Assembly: GCA_965213595.1 (NCBI GenBank)
Contig: CBDBZO010000006.1
Span: 2,728,001-2,792,000 of the forward strand
DNA from: JBCCFC01 sp965213595
GTDB taxonomy: Bacteria > Chloroflexota > Anaerolineae > Caldilineales > Caldilineaceae
Direction: 5' to 3'
Length of the DNA stretch: 64,000 nt
Shown piece by piece: positions 10,425 to 19,309 of this stretch. The notes beneath the pieces were generated by a model. That model was not told the origin of the DNA. It worked only from the letters and a program-made list of their open reading frames with translations, and did not search any database. How positions within the stretch are numbered: position 1 is the first letter of the stretch; the number at the start of each line of letters is the position of its first letter. The translations under genes were made by a program, and so were the position numbers.

Positions 10425-13400
10425 CTAGGGGGCGGTCGGTGTCGCCGTCGGCGCACCACCGCCACCCTGACAGTCGCTCTCAGCGGGGCCTACCCCCGTT
10501 GTGCCGTTGCCAACCGCCGTGCGGTTCGTGCTCAACCAGATGCGGTCCGCCACGACGCCGTCCTCACGCATCCACAGTGAGAAGGTGTAGACCCCTGCCG
10601 CAGGCACGCTAATGGCCGTGTCCTGGCCCCCGTTGCTGTGGCTCTGCCACTGGAAACCAGATGCCCGAAAGCCTCCCAAACCCAGCCCAGATTGATTGGT
10701 CACGGCGTTGCCGTTGAGCCCCGCGTGTACGGAGTTGTTCGACCCATCATTCGGGTTGGGCGCCAAGCCGCGCACGTAGACGTAATACGTGCCCGCCGCC
10801 GAGAATTTAATTTGGTACTGTGCCACCGGCCCGTTTGTGTTCAGCCCAGTGTTCACGCCCTGGTTGGGCAACGCCTGCAGCGCCGTGCCCGAATCGCCAC
10901 CAAAGCTGTTGACAATCTGCCAGCTGCTGCCCGCCGCGCTGCCGCTGCCGGCCTGCAGCGAGGTGTAGTGCTCGGCCTCCATTACCACCGAGCCGTTGGC
11001 CTCCACAAACTGTCCACCCACCCGACATGCTCTATCTCCTGGCGTACCGGTTACCGTCGCAGTTGGCGTGCTCGTCGGCGGCACAGACGTTGCGGTCGCT
11101 GTGACTGTCGGCGGCACAGACGTTGCGGTCGCTGTGACTGTCGGAGGTACAACAGTTGCGGTCGGCGTTGGTGTGCTTGTTGCGGTTGCCGTTGGCGGCA
11201 CGGGTGTTGCCGTCGGCGGCACGGCGGTCGCGGTGGGCGCACTACCGCCGCCCTGACAGTTGCTCTCGGCGGGGCCTGTTCCGGTTGTGCCGTTGCCAAC
11301 CGCCGTGCGGTTCGTGCTCAACCAGATGCGGTCCGCCACGACGCCGTCCTCGCGCATCCACAGCGAGAAGGTGTAGACCCCCGCCGCGGGCACGCTGATG
11401 GCCGTGTCCTGGCCCCCGTTGCTGTGGCTCTGCCACTGGAAACCAGATGCCCGGAAGCCCGTCAGACCCAGCCCCGACCGATTAGTCGCGGCGGTGCCGT
11501 TGAGCCCGGCGTGGACGGAATCGTTGGCCCCAGCATTCGGGTTGGGTGCAAAGCCGCGCACGTAGACGTAATACGTGCCCGCCGTGTTGAAGCGAATCTG
11601 GTACTTCGCCACCGGCCCGTTTGTGTTCAGGCCGGTGTTTACGCCCCGGTTGGGCAGCGCCTGCAGCGCTGCGCCCGATGCACCACCAAAGCTGTTGACA
11701 ATCTGCCAGCTGCTGCCCGCCGCGCTGCCGCTGCCGGCCTGCAGCGAGGCGTAGTGCTCGGCCTCCATTACCACCGAGCCGTTGGCCTCCACAAACTGTC
11801 CACCCACCTGGCAAGCATTGTTGACCGGTGTGCTAGTGGCCGTTGCCGTTGGCGTATTGGTCGGCGTGCTAGTGGCCGTTGCCGTTGGCGTATTGGTCGG
11901 AGGCACAGCGGTTGCCGTCGCCGTTGGGAGCACGACCGTCGCCGTCGCCGTCGGCGTATTCGTCGGCGTATTCGTCGGCGGTGCAACCGTGGCCGTCGGC
12001 TGCGGCGTGCCCACCTGCGGCAAGATGCACAGCGCCGAGAGCTTCGGCTCGTCTACCGATGAGCGGAAGGCCAGCGATAACGCGCCATCGCTCACGGTGA
12101 TGCCGTTGAAGCGCTTGATGGTCGCCGTTGCTGGCCCCACCTCCGCATTGATGTCATAGTTGGTCAGCGCTGCCTGCCCGCCCTCAACGTTCACGCTGAA
12201 GACACGTCGGCCCGCGCCGCCCGGCCCCCGCGGATCAACCGACGAGCCCCAGTAGATTTCCGCAAAGTACAGCTCGACAGTATAGCTGCCAGCCGAGACC
12301 GGAATGTTGTAGCTGAACGACGAGCCCGCGCCCTGCCCCGTGCTGCGCTCGCTCTGGAAGAGCAGGTCGTCCTGCGTGTTGGCGATGTCTTCGCTCTTCG
12401 GCCCAGCCGGCGGCCACTGACGCCCCCCGCTAAAGAACTGGTCGGCCCGGAAGCGCCGTCCACTCTGTGCCGTGTACGCCCCGCCGCCCGCATTGATGCA
12501 GATCGCCGCCTGCGCCGGTGCTGTCGTCGTCGGCTGCACGACTGTTGCCGTGGCCGTCGGGGGCACGACCGTCGCCGTCGCCGTCGGTGTGTTCGTCGGC
12601 GTGTTCGTCGGCGGTGCAACCGTGGCCGTCGGCTGCGGCGTGCCCACCTGCGGCAAGATGCACAGCGCCGAGAGCTTCGGCTCATTCACCGAGGAGCTAA
12701 AGGCCAAGGAGAGCGCACCATCGCTAACAGTAATGCCGCTGAAGCGCTTGACCGCCGCCGTGGTCGACCCCACCTCTGCGTTGATGTCGTAGTTGGTGAG
12801 CGCCTCTTGCCCACCTTCAACGTTTACGCTGAAGACGCGGCGACCCTCACCGCCCGGCCCCCGCGGATCAACCGACGAGCCCCAGTAGATTTCCGCAAAG
12901 TACAGCTCAACGGTGTAGCTGCCAGCCGAAACCGGGATGTTATAGCTGAACGACGAACCCGTGCCCTGTCCCGTGCTGCGCTCGCTCTGGAAGAGCAGGT
13001 CATCCTGCGTGTTGCCGATGTCTTCGCTCTTCGGCCCAGCCGGCGGCCACTGACGCCCCCCGCTAAAGAACTGGTCGGCCCGGAAGCGCCGTCCGTTTTG
13101 TGCCGTGTACGCCCCGCCGCCTGCGTTGATGCAGATCGCGGCCTGCGCCGGTACAGTCGCCGTCGGCTGCACGACTGTTGCCGTGGGCGTTACAGGAGTG
13201 GCCGTCGCGGTCGGCGGTGCGACCGTGGCCATCTCTGTCGCTGTCGCTGTCGGCTCCGGCGTATTCGTCGGCGGCTCATCCGTGGCCGTCGGTTCCGGTG
13301 TAGCAGTCGGTGGCACAGGCGTGGCCGTCGGCTCTTCTGTCGCGGTTGCCGTGGCTGTCGCCGTGGCCGTTGGCGTTACTGGTGTAGCAGTCGGCGTGGC

Positions 13401-15020
13401 GAGCACGATGTACGTGCCCGGCTCCGTCGCCGGGTTCAGGAAGAACGCGTCCGTGTTGACAGCGTTCGTCTCGCGCGGAAACTCCGTGCTAAAGACCACG
13501 TCCGTCCCGCTCGACGTCGCCACAGCCTGGAAGGTGATTGTTGCCACCTGAATCTGCCCGCTCTTCGATTCGCCAAAGAGCACGCCGACGTAGTTCACCT
13601 GCCCCAGCTGATTGTTGAAGTTCGTGTTGTTACCGTCGGGCTCCAGATCGCCGTCTTTCAAAGACGTCACCTGCAGCACGCTAGGGTCAAAGTCCAGGTA
13701 GGTCTCCACTCCAACGACATCTTGATTGCCCGCGTTGTAGATAATCGCCACCTCGAAGCTCTCGCCCTGCGTCACCGTCGCCTGCGACGGGTCGAGCACA
13801 ATCGTGCCCTCCATCAGCGGCGTCGCCGTTGCCGGCACGATTGTTGCCGTCGCCGTCGGCTCTGGCGTGTTGGTTGCTGTTGGTTCTGGCGTATCCGTGG
13901 CCGTCGGTTCCAGTGTGTTGGTCGGCTCGTCCGTGGCCGTCGCCGTCGCCGTCGGCTCTGGCGTGTTGGTTGCTGTTGGTTCTGGTGTATCTGTGACCGT
14001 CGGTTCCGGTGTGTCGGTTGGCTCGTCCGTGGCCGTTGCTGTCGCCGTTGGCTCTGGTGTGTTGGTCGGCGGAACAGGCGTGGCCGTCGGCTCATCCGTC
14101 GCCGTCGGCTCTGGCGTGTTGGTTGCTGTTGGCTCTGGCGTGTTGGTTGCTGTTGGTTCTGGTGTATCTGTGGCCGTCGGTTCCGGTGTGTCGGTTGGCT
14201 CGTCCGTGGCCGTTGCTGTCGCCGTTGGCTCTGGTGTGTTGGTCGGCTCATCCGTGGCCGTCGCCGTCGGCGGCACAGCCGTGGCTGTCGCCGTCGGCTC
14301 TGGCGTGTTGGTTGCTGTTGGTTCTGGCGTATCTGTGGCCGTCGGTTCCGGTGTGTCGGTTGGCTCGTCCGTGGCCGTCGCCGTCGCCGTTGGCTCTGGT
14401 GTGTTGGTCGGCGGAACAGGCGTGGCCGTCGGCTCATCCGTGGCCGTCGCCGTCGGCGGGACAGGCGTGTCTGTCGGCGTCTCCGTTGGTGGCCCCTGCA
14501 CCACGTAGGTGCCGGGCTCCGTTCCCGGATTCACAAAGTCGATGGTCTCACTGGAGGTGGCGTTGGTTTCGCGGGGAAAGACCGTATTGAACGATACGGT
14601 GGTTCCGCCCGAAGCCCCAACTGCCTGGAAGGTGACCGTGGCAACTTTGATGTCTCCGGTTGTCGAGCCACCAAGCAGCGTGCCCACATAGTTGACCTGC
14701 CCCAACTGATTGTTGAAGCTCGTGTTGTTGTTGTCGGTCGTCAGATCGCCGCCCTGAACGTCCGTCACCTGCAGCACACTGTTGTCGAAGTTCAGGTAGG
14801 CCTCCACCGCGTTGATCTGCTGATCACCGGCGTTGTAGACAATATCGACGTCGAACGATTCGCCAAGGTTGACGGTTGTATTGGCGGGACTCAACACAAT
14901 CGTGTTTTGCCCCTGTGCTAGTACAACATTACTTAGGTGGAATGCACCGCCCAACAGCATCAGGGCTGCGGTCAACATCCACACAAATTTAGATCGAAAG
15001 GTTAGTAGTGGGTTTTTCAC
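10425..15020 (-). CDS. Secreted protein with two cohesins, two malectin-like and two CBM-like modules
   Basis: 1531 residues with a signal peptide (about 1-36). Order by eye: cohesin 1 (37-175), an EPTATDEPT-type acidic Thr/Pro linker, cohesin 2 (about 405-535, starting MEGTIVLDPSQATV), a Thr/Pro linker, malectin-like domain 1 (AAICINAGGGAYTAQNG), linker, a near-identical malectin-like domain 2, linker, a CBM-like module (VVMEAEHYASLQAG), linker, and a second near-identical CBM-like module. Two cohesins suggest a bivalent scaffold. The protein stops inside a Thr/Pro tract (PTATPTAP) with no YLPL-type tail. The frame continues after the TAG as VTPTPGNLL before the next stop, so the C-terminus may be a recent truncation. 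An antisense frame at 12807-14921 is a shadow. Confidence 0.85.
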   Translation of the reverse strand: MKNPLLTFRSKFVWMLTAALMLLGGAFHLSNVVLAQGQNTIVLSPANTTVNLGESFDVDIVYNAGDQQINAVEAYLNFDNSVLQVTDVQGGDLTTDNNNTSFNNQLGQVNYVGTLLGGSTTGDIKVATVTFQAVGASGGTTVSFNTVFPRETNATSSETIDFVNPGTEPGTYVVQGPPTETPTDTPVPPTATATDEPTATPVPPTNTPEPTATATATDEPTDTPEPTATDTPEPTATNTPEPTATATAVPPTATATDEPTNTPEPTATATATDEPTDTPEPTATDTPEPTATNTPEPTATNTPEPTATDEPTATPVPPTNTPEPTATATATDEPTDTPEPTVTDTPEPTATNTPEPTATATATDEPTNTLEPTATDTPEPTATNTPEPTATATIVPATATPLMEGTIVLDPSQATVTQGESFEVAIIYNAGNQDVVGVETYLDFDPSVLQVTSLKDGDLEPDGNNTNFNNQLGQVNYVGVLFGESKSGQIQVATITFQAVATSSGTDVVFSTEFPRETNAVNTDAFFLNPATEPGTYIVLATPTATPVTPTATATATATATEEPTATPVPPTATPEPTATDEPPTNTPEPTATATEMATVAPPTATATPVTPTATVVQPTATVPAQAAICINAGGGAYTAQNGRRFRADQFFSGGRQWPPAGPKSEDIGNTQDDLLFQSERSTGQGTGSSFSYNIPVSAGSYTVELYFAEIYWGSSVDPRGPGGEGRRVFSVNVEGGQEALTNYDINAEVGSTTAAVKRFSGITVSDGALSLAFSSSVNEPKLSALCILPQVGTPQPTATVAPPTNTPTNTPTATATVVPPTATATVVQPTTTAPAQAAICINAGGGAYTAQSGRRFRADQFFSGGRQWPPAGPKSEDIANTQDDLLFQSERSTGQGAGSSFSYNIPVSAGSYTVELYFAEIYWGSSVDPRGPGGAGRRVFSVNVEGGQAALTNYDINAEVGPATATIKRFNGITVSDGALSLAFRSSVDEPKLSALCILPQVGTPQPTATVAPPTNTPTNTPTATATVVLPTATATAVPPTNTPTATATSTPTNTPTATATSTPVNNACQVGGQFVEANGSVVMEAEHYASLQAGSGSAAGSSWQIVNSFGGASGAALQALPNRGVNTGLNTNGPVAKYQIRFNTAGTYYVYVRGFAPNPNAGANDSVHAGLNGTAATNRSGLGLTGFRASGFQWQSHSNGGQDTAISVPAAGVYTFSLWMREDGVVADRIWLSTNRTAVGNGTTGTGPAESNCQGGGSAPTATAVPPTATPVPPTATATSTPTPTATVVPPTVTATATSVPPTVTATATSVPPTSTPTATVTGTPGDRACRVGGQFVEANGSVVMEAEHYTSLQAGSGSAAGSSWQIVNSFGGDSGTALQALPNQGVNTGLNTNGPVAQYQIKFSAAGTYYVYVRGLAPNPNDGSNNSVHAGLNGNAVTNQSGLGLGGFRASGFQWQSHSNGGQDTAISVPAAGVYTFSLWMREDGVVADRIWLSTNRTAVGNGTTGVGPAESDCQGGGGAPTATPTAP
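10445..11815 (-). repeat. Duplicated CBM-like module (two direct copies)
   Basis: The stretches at about 10445-11025 and 11250-11815 are near-identical at DNA level and each encode one EAEHY carbohydrate-binding-like module. A shorter Thr/Pro linker separates them. This looks like an internal tandem duplication. Confidence 0.8.
11990..13160 (-). repeat. Duplicated malectin-like module (two direct copies)
   Basis: The stretches at about 11990-12530 and 12620-13160 are near-identical at DNA level and encode the two malectin-like domains. Few substitutions separate them, so the duplication is recent or kept homogeneous by gene conversion. Confidence 0.8.
13810..14490 (-). repeat. Imperfect Thr/Pro/Glu linker repeat
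   Basis: Low-complexity tandem DNA built on 12- to 24-bp units encodes (EPTATxTPEPTATN)-type linker between cohesins 1 and 2. Unlike the 39-bp minisatellite, its units carry regular Glu and Asp residues. Confidence 0.8.
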
Positions 15021-15283
15021 AGAAACGTTCCCCTTGGAAAAATGGGCAGCACACCCAGAATAAATGCTAAGACAAATTGCTCTATCAAAAACTCAGCAAG
15101 CCAGCAGCCGTTGCAGTCAGGCTGCTATCTAATTAAAGAATTTTTTACCGGCACAGAGCGTCCAACAAAGTTGAGCGATTCTTGACCCACAGTGCCTTGC
15201 TCGCTACAGTGCGACGACAGCAACAGGCAGTTGTGGGTCGCGCCCGCCCAGCGCCATGCTTGAACGAGCCCAAACGTGATGAG
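15021..15283. other. Intergenic region between third and fourth surface genes
   Basis: No gene is visible. This should hold the promoter and leader of the leftward gene at 15020. AAGGGGAACGTTTCTGTG lies just before its ATG as a plausible ribosome binding site. Confidence 0.4.
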
Positions 15284-15331
15284 GAGCAGCCGTAGCAAGA
15301 GGCATCAACGCTCTCCACGCTACGGCTGCTC
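15284..15331 (-). terminator. Hairpin after the fourth surface gene
   Basis: Arms GAGCAGCCGTAGC (15284-15296) and GCTACGGCTGCTC (15319-15331) are perfect complements and lie 18 bases downstream of the stop codon of the gene ending at 15349. The 22-base loop resembles the loops of the other hairpins in this array. Confidence 0.6.
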
Positions 15332-15348
15332 GCGCCTGCCTACGTCGC

Positions 15349-18300
15349 TTACTTTTGCGTGATGGGCAGGAAGATGCGATTGGTCAGTTCACCGACGTCT
15401 GGAGCGTCAGTCGGCTCTTCAGTGGTCGGCTGGCTAATCGTGACGACGCCATCCTCGACCGCACCCAGCAGGCTCTCCGCGCCGAAGTAGACGGCCGTGT
15501 CGCCACCAAAGGCCAGCTTGGCCTGCGCCTGCTCGGCCACCGGCTCGACGCGCACCGTCGCCAGCGTGAAGGTCCCGCTGGGGAAGGTGCCGCCCAGCGA
15601 CCCGGCCTCGAAGCGCAGCGTGCCCGCTTCGTTGCTCATGTCGCTCGTCAGCACCGTGTCCATCGCCTCGCCCGGCACAATCTCGACGATGCGCAGCAGC
15701 GCCGGGTCGAAGCGCATCACCGCACCCACGGCGTTGACCGTCTGCTCCCCCGCCTCGACCTGGAGCGTCACCGCGAACGGTTCGCCCAGCGTCACCTCGG
15801 CGGCGGCGGGCAGCGCCCGCAGCGTCACGTTGCTCTCCGCAACCAGCGACGGGTCGCTGCTCACATCCACCACGCCTGCGGCCTGCGCCCCCTGCTGACC
15901 CGTGGGCACCTGACCCGACGTGTTGAGGTTGGGCGAGAGCAGCGCGAAGTCGTTGAGCCGCACGTTGCCGTCGTTGTTGAAGTCCGCATTGGCGTTGTAG
16001 CCACTCTGCCCCGGCGTCTTGTTGAGCGAGAGCGAAAGAATGGCGAAGTCGTTGAGTCGAATCTGGTTGTTGTCGTTGGCGTCGCCCTCGGCGAGCGTGC
16101 CAAAGTCAAACGGGCCGTTGTCGCCGGGCAGTAGTGTCAGCTCCTGGACGACCTGCAGCGTGTGGCTGTTCTTGACGGCCACTTCGTAGGTGCCGGGCTC
16201 CACGCCGGAGAGGCTGAAGTTCCCCGAATCATCGGTGGTGGGCGTGAACTGGAAGGCGGGCGTGGCTGCGCCAACTTCATACAGGTCAACCGTCAGCGGC
16301 ACGACCCACTGATCATTTGGCGCGGGCGCGCCGGGGCGCTGCAGCGTAACGCTGCCGCTGAGGCTGGCCGTCTCCTCGGCGTTGACGGTAATTGTTACCG
16401 TAGCCGGGGCGGAGTTCCCCGCGCCGTCGTTGGCGACGTAGGTAAAGCTGTCCGTGCCGCTAAAGCCCGCGTTAGGCGTGTAGGTGAATGAGCCGTCGGG
16501 GTTGAGCGTCAGCGTGCCGTTGGTCACGTTCGTCTCCAGGGCCGCCGTCAGCGCATCGTCCTCGACATCCGTGTCGTTGTCCAACACGCCCGGCGCATTG
16601 ACCACGAGCGGCGTGTTGGCATCTGTATTGTAGTCATCATCAACCGCTACCGGCAGGTCGTTGACGGCGTTCACGGTAATCGTCACCGTGGCCGGGTCGG
16701 AATCGCTCGTTCCATCATTGGCGACGTAGGTGAAGCTGTCCGTGCCGTTGAAATTGCCGTTGGGCGTGTAGCTAAACGAGCCGTCGCTGTTGAGCGTCAG
16801 CGTGCCGTTGCTCACGTCGCTGTCGAGCGTCGCCGTCAGCGGGTCGCCGTCGCCGTCTGTGTCGTTGCCCAGCACGCCGGGCGCGACCACCTCCAGGGTG
16901 TCGTCCTCGTTCACGTCGTAGCTGTCTTCATTCGCCAGCGGTGCTTCGGGCACGTTGTTGACGTTGATCGTCACCGTAGCCGGGTCAGAATTGCTCGTTC
17001 CATCATTGGCGACGTAGGTGAAGCTGTCTGTGCCGCTAAAGCCTGCGTTTGGTGTATAGGTAAACGAACCATCACTGTTGAGCGTCAGCGTGCCGTTGCT
17101 CACGTCCGTTTCCAGCGACGCCGTCAGCGGGTCGCCATCATCGTCCGTGTCGTTGTCCAGCACGCCCGGCGCGGCAACCGTCAGCGTGGTGTTCTCCTCT
17201 GTACCATACTCATCATTCACCGCCTCTGGCGCGTCGTTGACCGCATTCACGGTAATCGTCACCGTGGCCGGGTCGGAGTTCACCGTGCCGTCGTTGGCGA
17301 CGTAGGTGAAGCTGTCCGTGCCGCTAAAGCCAGAATTCGGCGTGTAGCTAAAGGAGCCATCGGCGTTGAGCGTCAGCGTGCCGTTGCTCACGTCGCTGTC
17401 GAGCGTCGCCGTCAGCGGATCGCCGTCCACATCGCTGTCGTTGCCCAAGACGCCGGGCGCAGCGACGGTCAGCGTTTCGTCTTCATCTGTCTCGTAGCCG
17501 TCGTCAACCGCGACCGGTGCATCATTGACCGGGCTGACAGTCACGCTGACGGTGGCCTCGTTGGAGGTCGCGCCCTCGTTGTCGTCTACGGTGTAGGTAA
17601 AGCTGTCGCCGCCGCTGAAGTCCGGCTCGGGCGTGTAGGTGATCGTGCCGTCGCTGTTGGCCGTGGCCGTGCCGTTGCTCGGCGCGCTGACAACCGTGAC
17701 GCTCGACGCATCCAGTGTGCCGTCATCCGTGTCGTTGACCAGAACCGCAATCGGATCGCTCGCCGTGTCCTCGTCCGTCGTCGCGTTATCGTCCACCGCA
17801 ACGGGCGGCTGATTGGGCGCGTTGGTCACGATCGAGAAGTCATCGAAATCAAAGATAAGGTTTGCGCTAGCCGCCGCGCGACGCGTCGAGCCGAAGATGC
17901 CCGCATAGCTAAGCGCATCCGTGCCCGCATCGCCGTCGTGGTCCGTGCCGTTGGTAAAGGAAGCGGGAACCGTCAGCGTACCGACGGACGTTTCCGCGCC
18001 GCCGTTGATGCTAAAGAAGCCCTCCACCTCATTGGTAGCCGGGTCAATCTCCGCGGCCAGGGTCAGGCTGTCGCCGTTGCCCAGCTGTGAGAAGTTGCTC
18101 GACTCTTGGTCATCGAAGAGCACGAAGGTGCCGGAATCATCGGTTTCGCCACCGAGCTGAATCTTGGCGTTACCGCCGCTGGCATTGAGGTAGACGACCT
18201 TGATAAAGTTATTCTCGTTGAGGCCAAAGTAGAGGCCCGCCTGCTGAAAGTTGTTTCCCCCCAGCGTCGGCGGATTGACCAGCGTTGTCTCGACGCGGAT

Positions 18301-19185
18301 GGGGCCCTCAACGTCAACCCCGACGCCCAATGCATTGAGCTGCGAGTTGGTATCGGTGCTGTTGGGCTCTTGCCCCTGAGCTTGGCTGCTCGGCTGCGAA
18401 AAGGCGATGCCTTTGGTCGCTTCAATGGAGAGCGTACCCGGCGTCGCAGTATTGACGTCGAGCATATCCGCTTCGTAGCCCGGCACGGCCGGGTTGGAGA
18501 CGGGATTGTCCGAGGCCAAGCGCGCCGAGGGCGGATCGACCATCGTGAAGCCGGTGCCCACGCCGTCGCCGTCGAGAATGTCGCCCTCGTCGGCGCTCCA
18601 GTCGAGCGCGAAGGGCAGGCTCACCGGCACGTCGCTGCAGGGCAGCGGCGAAATGGGTGAGCAGTTATTGGCAGCACCCATCACGACGACTGTATCATCA
18701 GTGCTACTGGCGGGCGGCACGCCGTTGATCAGCGTGGGCGGCACAATGTCCAGCAGCGTGCCGGGTGAGGCGCCAACGGCCTGAAAGGTCAGCTCCAACA
18801 GGTCAAACGGTTCCGATTCGCCCGCGCCCAGCGTGCCCGAACCAAAGGCGATGGTGCCAACGCTGCCGCCCGGTGGAACGCCAGGCGCAAAAAATGTGTC
18901 AAGCGAGCTCACATTTTCGCCCTCCACAAATTCCAGGACGCTGGTGTCATACATGACGAACACGTCGACGCCATCTACGGGTTCGGCGCCCGGCGTCACG
19001 CGGACGGTGGCAATGAAGGTCTCGCCCACCGCCACGGATTCCGGGGCGTTAATCGAAATATTGGGCTCTGCCTGCGCCAGCGGAGCCGCAAAGAGCGTGC
19101 TCACTGGCGCCAGGGCGAGCACCAGGACGAATAGAATCGGTCCCAAGCGTCGCGCCGCTGAAGTTACGAATTGTTGGTTTTTCAT
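15349..19185 (-). CDS. Secreted protein: cohesin, LamG-like, five cadherin-like repeats, dockerin, second cohesin
   Basis: 1278 residues from an ATG at 19185, chosen because GAGGAG sits 5 bases upstream (an in-frame TTG four codons earlier overlaps that site). Signal peptide to about residue 38. Order: cohesin-like domain (about 40-175), a LamG-like region starting CSPISPLPCSDVPV, five tandem cadherin-like repeats of about 95 residues (NDAPVAVDDGYETDEDETL), a CNA-B-like fold, a dockerin with two calcium loops (GDANDNNQIRLNDF and ADFNNDGNVRLNDF), a second cohesin (VNAVGAVMRFDPALLRIVE), and the tail NRIFLPITQK. Cohesin and dockerin in one chain would allow chain-like assembly with neighbouring products (inference). 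Confidence 0.87.
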   Translation of the reverse strand: MKNQQFVTSAARRLGPILFVLVLALAPVSTLFAAPLAQAEPNISINAPESVAVGETFIATVRVTPGAEPVDGVDVFVMYDTSVLEFVEGENVSSLDTFFAPGVPPGGSVGTIAFGSGTLGAGESEPFDLLELTFQAVGASPGTLLDIVPPTLINGVPPASSTDDTVVVMGAANNCSPISPLPCSDVPVSLPFALDWSADEGDILDGDGVGTGFTMVDPPSARLASDNPVSNPAVPGYEADMLDVNTATPGTLSIEATKGIAFSQPSSQAQGQEPNSTDTNSQLNALGVGVDVEGPIRVETTLVNPPTLGGNNFQQAGLYFGLNENNFIKVVYLNASGGNAKIQLGGETDDSGTFVLFDDQESSNFSQLGNGDSLTLAAEIDPATNEVEGFFSINGGAETSVGTLTVPASFTNGTDHDGDAGTDALSYAGIFGSTRRAAASANLIFDFDDFSIVTNAPNQPPVAVDDNATTDEDTASDPIAVLVNDTDDGTLDASSVTVVSAPSNGTATANSDGTITYTPEPDFSGGDSFTYTVDDNEGATSNEATVSVTVSPVNDAPVAVDDGYETDEDETLTVAAPGVLGNDSDVDGDPLTATLDSDVSNGTLTLNADGSFSYTPNSGFSGTDSFTYVANDGTVNSDPATVTITVNAVNDAPEAVNDEYGTEENTTLTVAAPGVLDNDTDDDGDPLTASLETDVSNGTLTLNSDGSFTYTPNAGFSGTDSFTYVANDGTSNSDPATVTINVNNVPEAPLANEDSYDVNEDDTLEVVAPGVLGNDTDGDGDPLTATLDSDVSNGTLTLNSDGSFSYTPNGNFNGTDSFTYVANDGTSDSDPATVTITVNAVNDLPVAVDDDYNTDANTPLVVNAPGVLDNDTDVEDDALTAALETNVTNGTLTLNPDGSFTYTPNAGFSGTDSFTYVANDGAGNSAPATVTITVNAEETASLSGSVTLQRPGAPAPNDQWVVPLTVDLYEVGAATPAFQFTPTTDDSGNFSLSGVEPGTYEVAVKNSHTLQVVQELTLLPGDNGPFDFGTLAEGDANDNNQIRLNDFAILSLSLNKTPGQSGYNANADFNNDGNVRLNDFALLSPNLNTSGQVPTGQQGAQAAGVVDVSSDPSLVAESNVTLRALPAAAEVTLGEPFAVTLQVEAGEQTVNAVGAVMRFDPALLRIVEIVPGEAMDTVLTSDMSNEAGTLRFEAGSLGGTFPSGTFTLATVRVEPVAEQAQAKLAFGGDTAVYFGAESLLGAVEDGVVTISQPTTEEPTDAPDVGELTNRIFLPITQK
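16381..17815 (-). repeat. Five tandem cadherin-like repeats of about 285 bp
   Basis: Consecutive units of about 285 bp encode cadherin-like domains with a PVAVDDxYxTxEDxxL start and GTDSFTYVANDGT near the end. Units 2 to 4 are very similar at DNA level; units 1 and 5 are more diverged. Confidence 0.85.
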
Positions 19186-19252
19186 AGTTCTCCTCAATCT
19201 GTAATCAATCTCCTACGTAAAAAGTTTTCTGTTTACTCGCTAAACATGCTGG

Positions 19253-19300
19253 GGCTATTCCGATGCAGGGCTCTAACCAACGCTCCACATCGGAATAGCC
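19253..19300 (-). terminator. Hairpin after the fifth surface gene
   Basis: Arms GGCTATTCCGATG (19253-19265) and CATCGGAATAGCC (19288-19300) are perfect complements, placed 10 bases after the stop codon of the gene ending at 19310. The loop is 22 bases. Confidence 0.65.
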
Positions 19301-19309
19301 AAACTCGGT

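Noticed and set aside
12807..14921. 704-codon Arg/Cys-rich plus-strand frame, plus 13804-14508
   Set aside because: Antisense to the linker and cohesins of the protein at 10425-15020; composition typical of a shadow frame.
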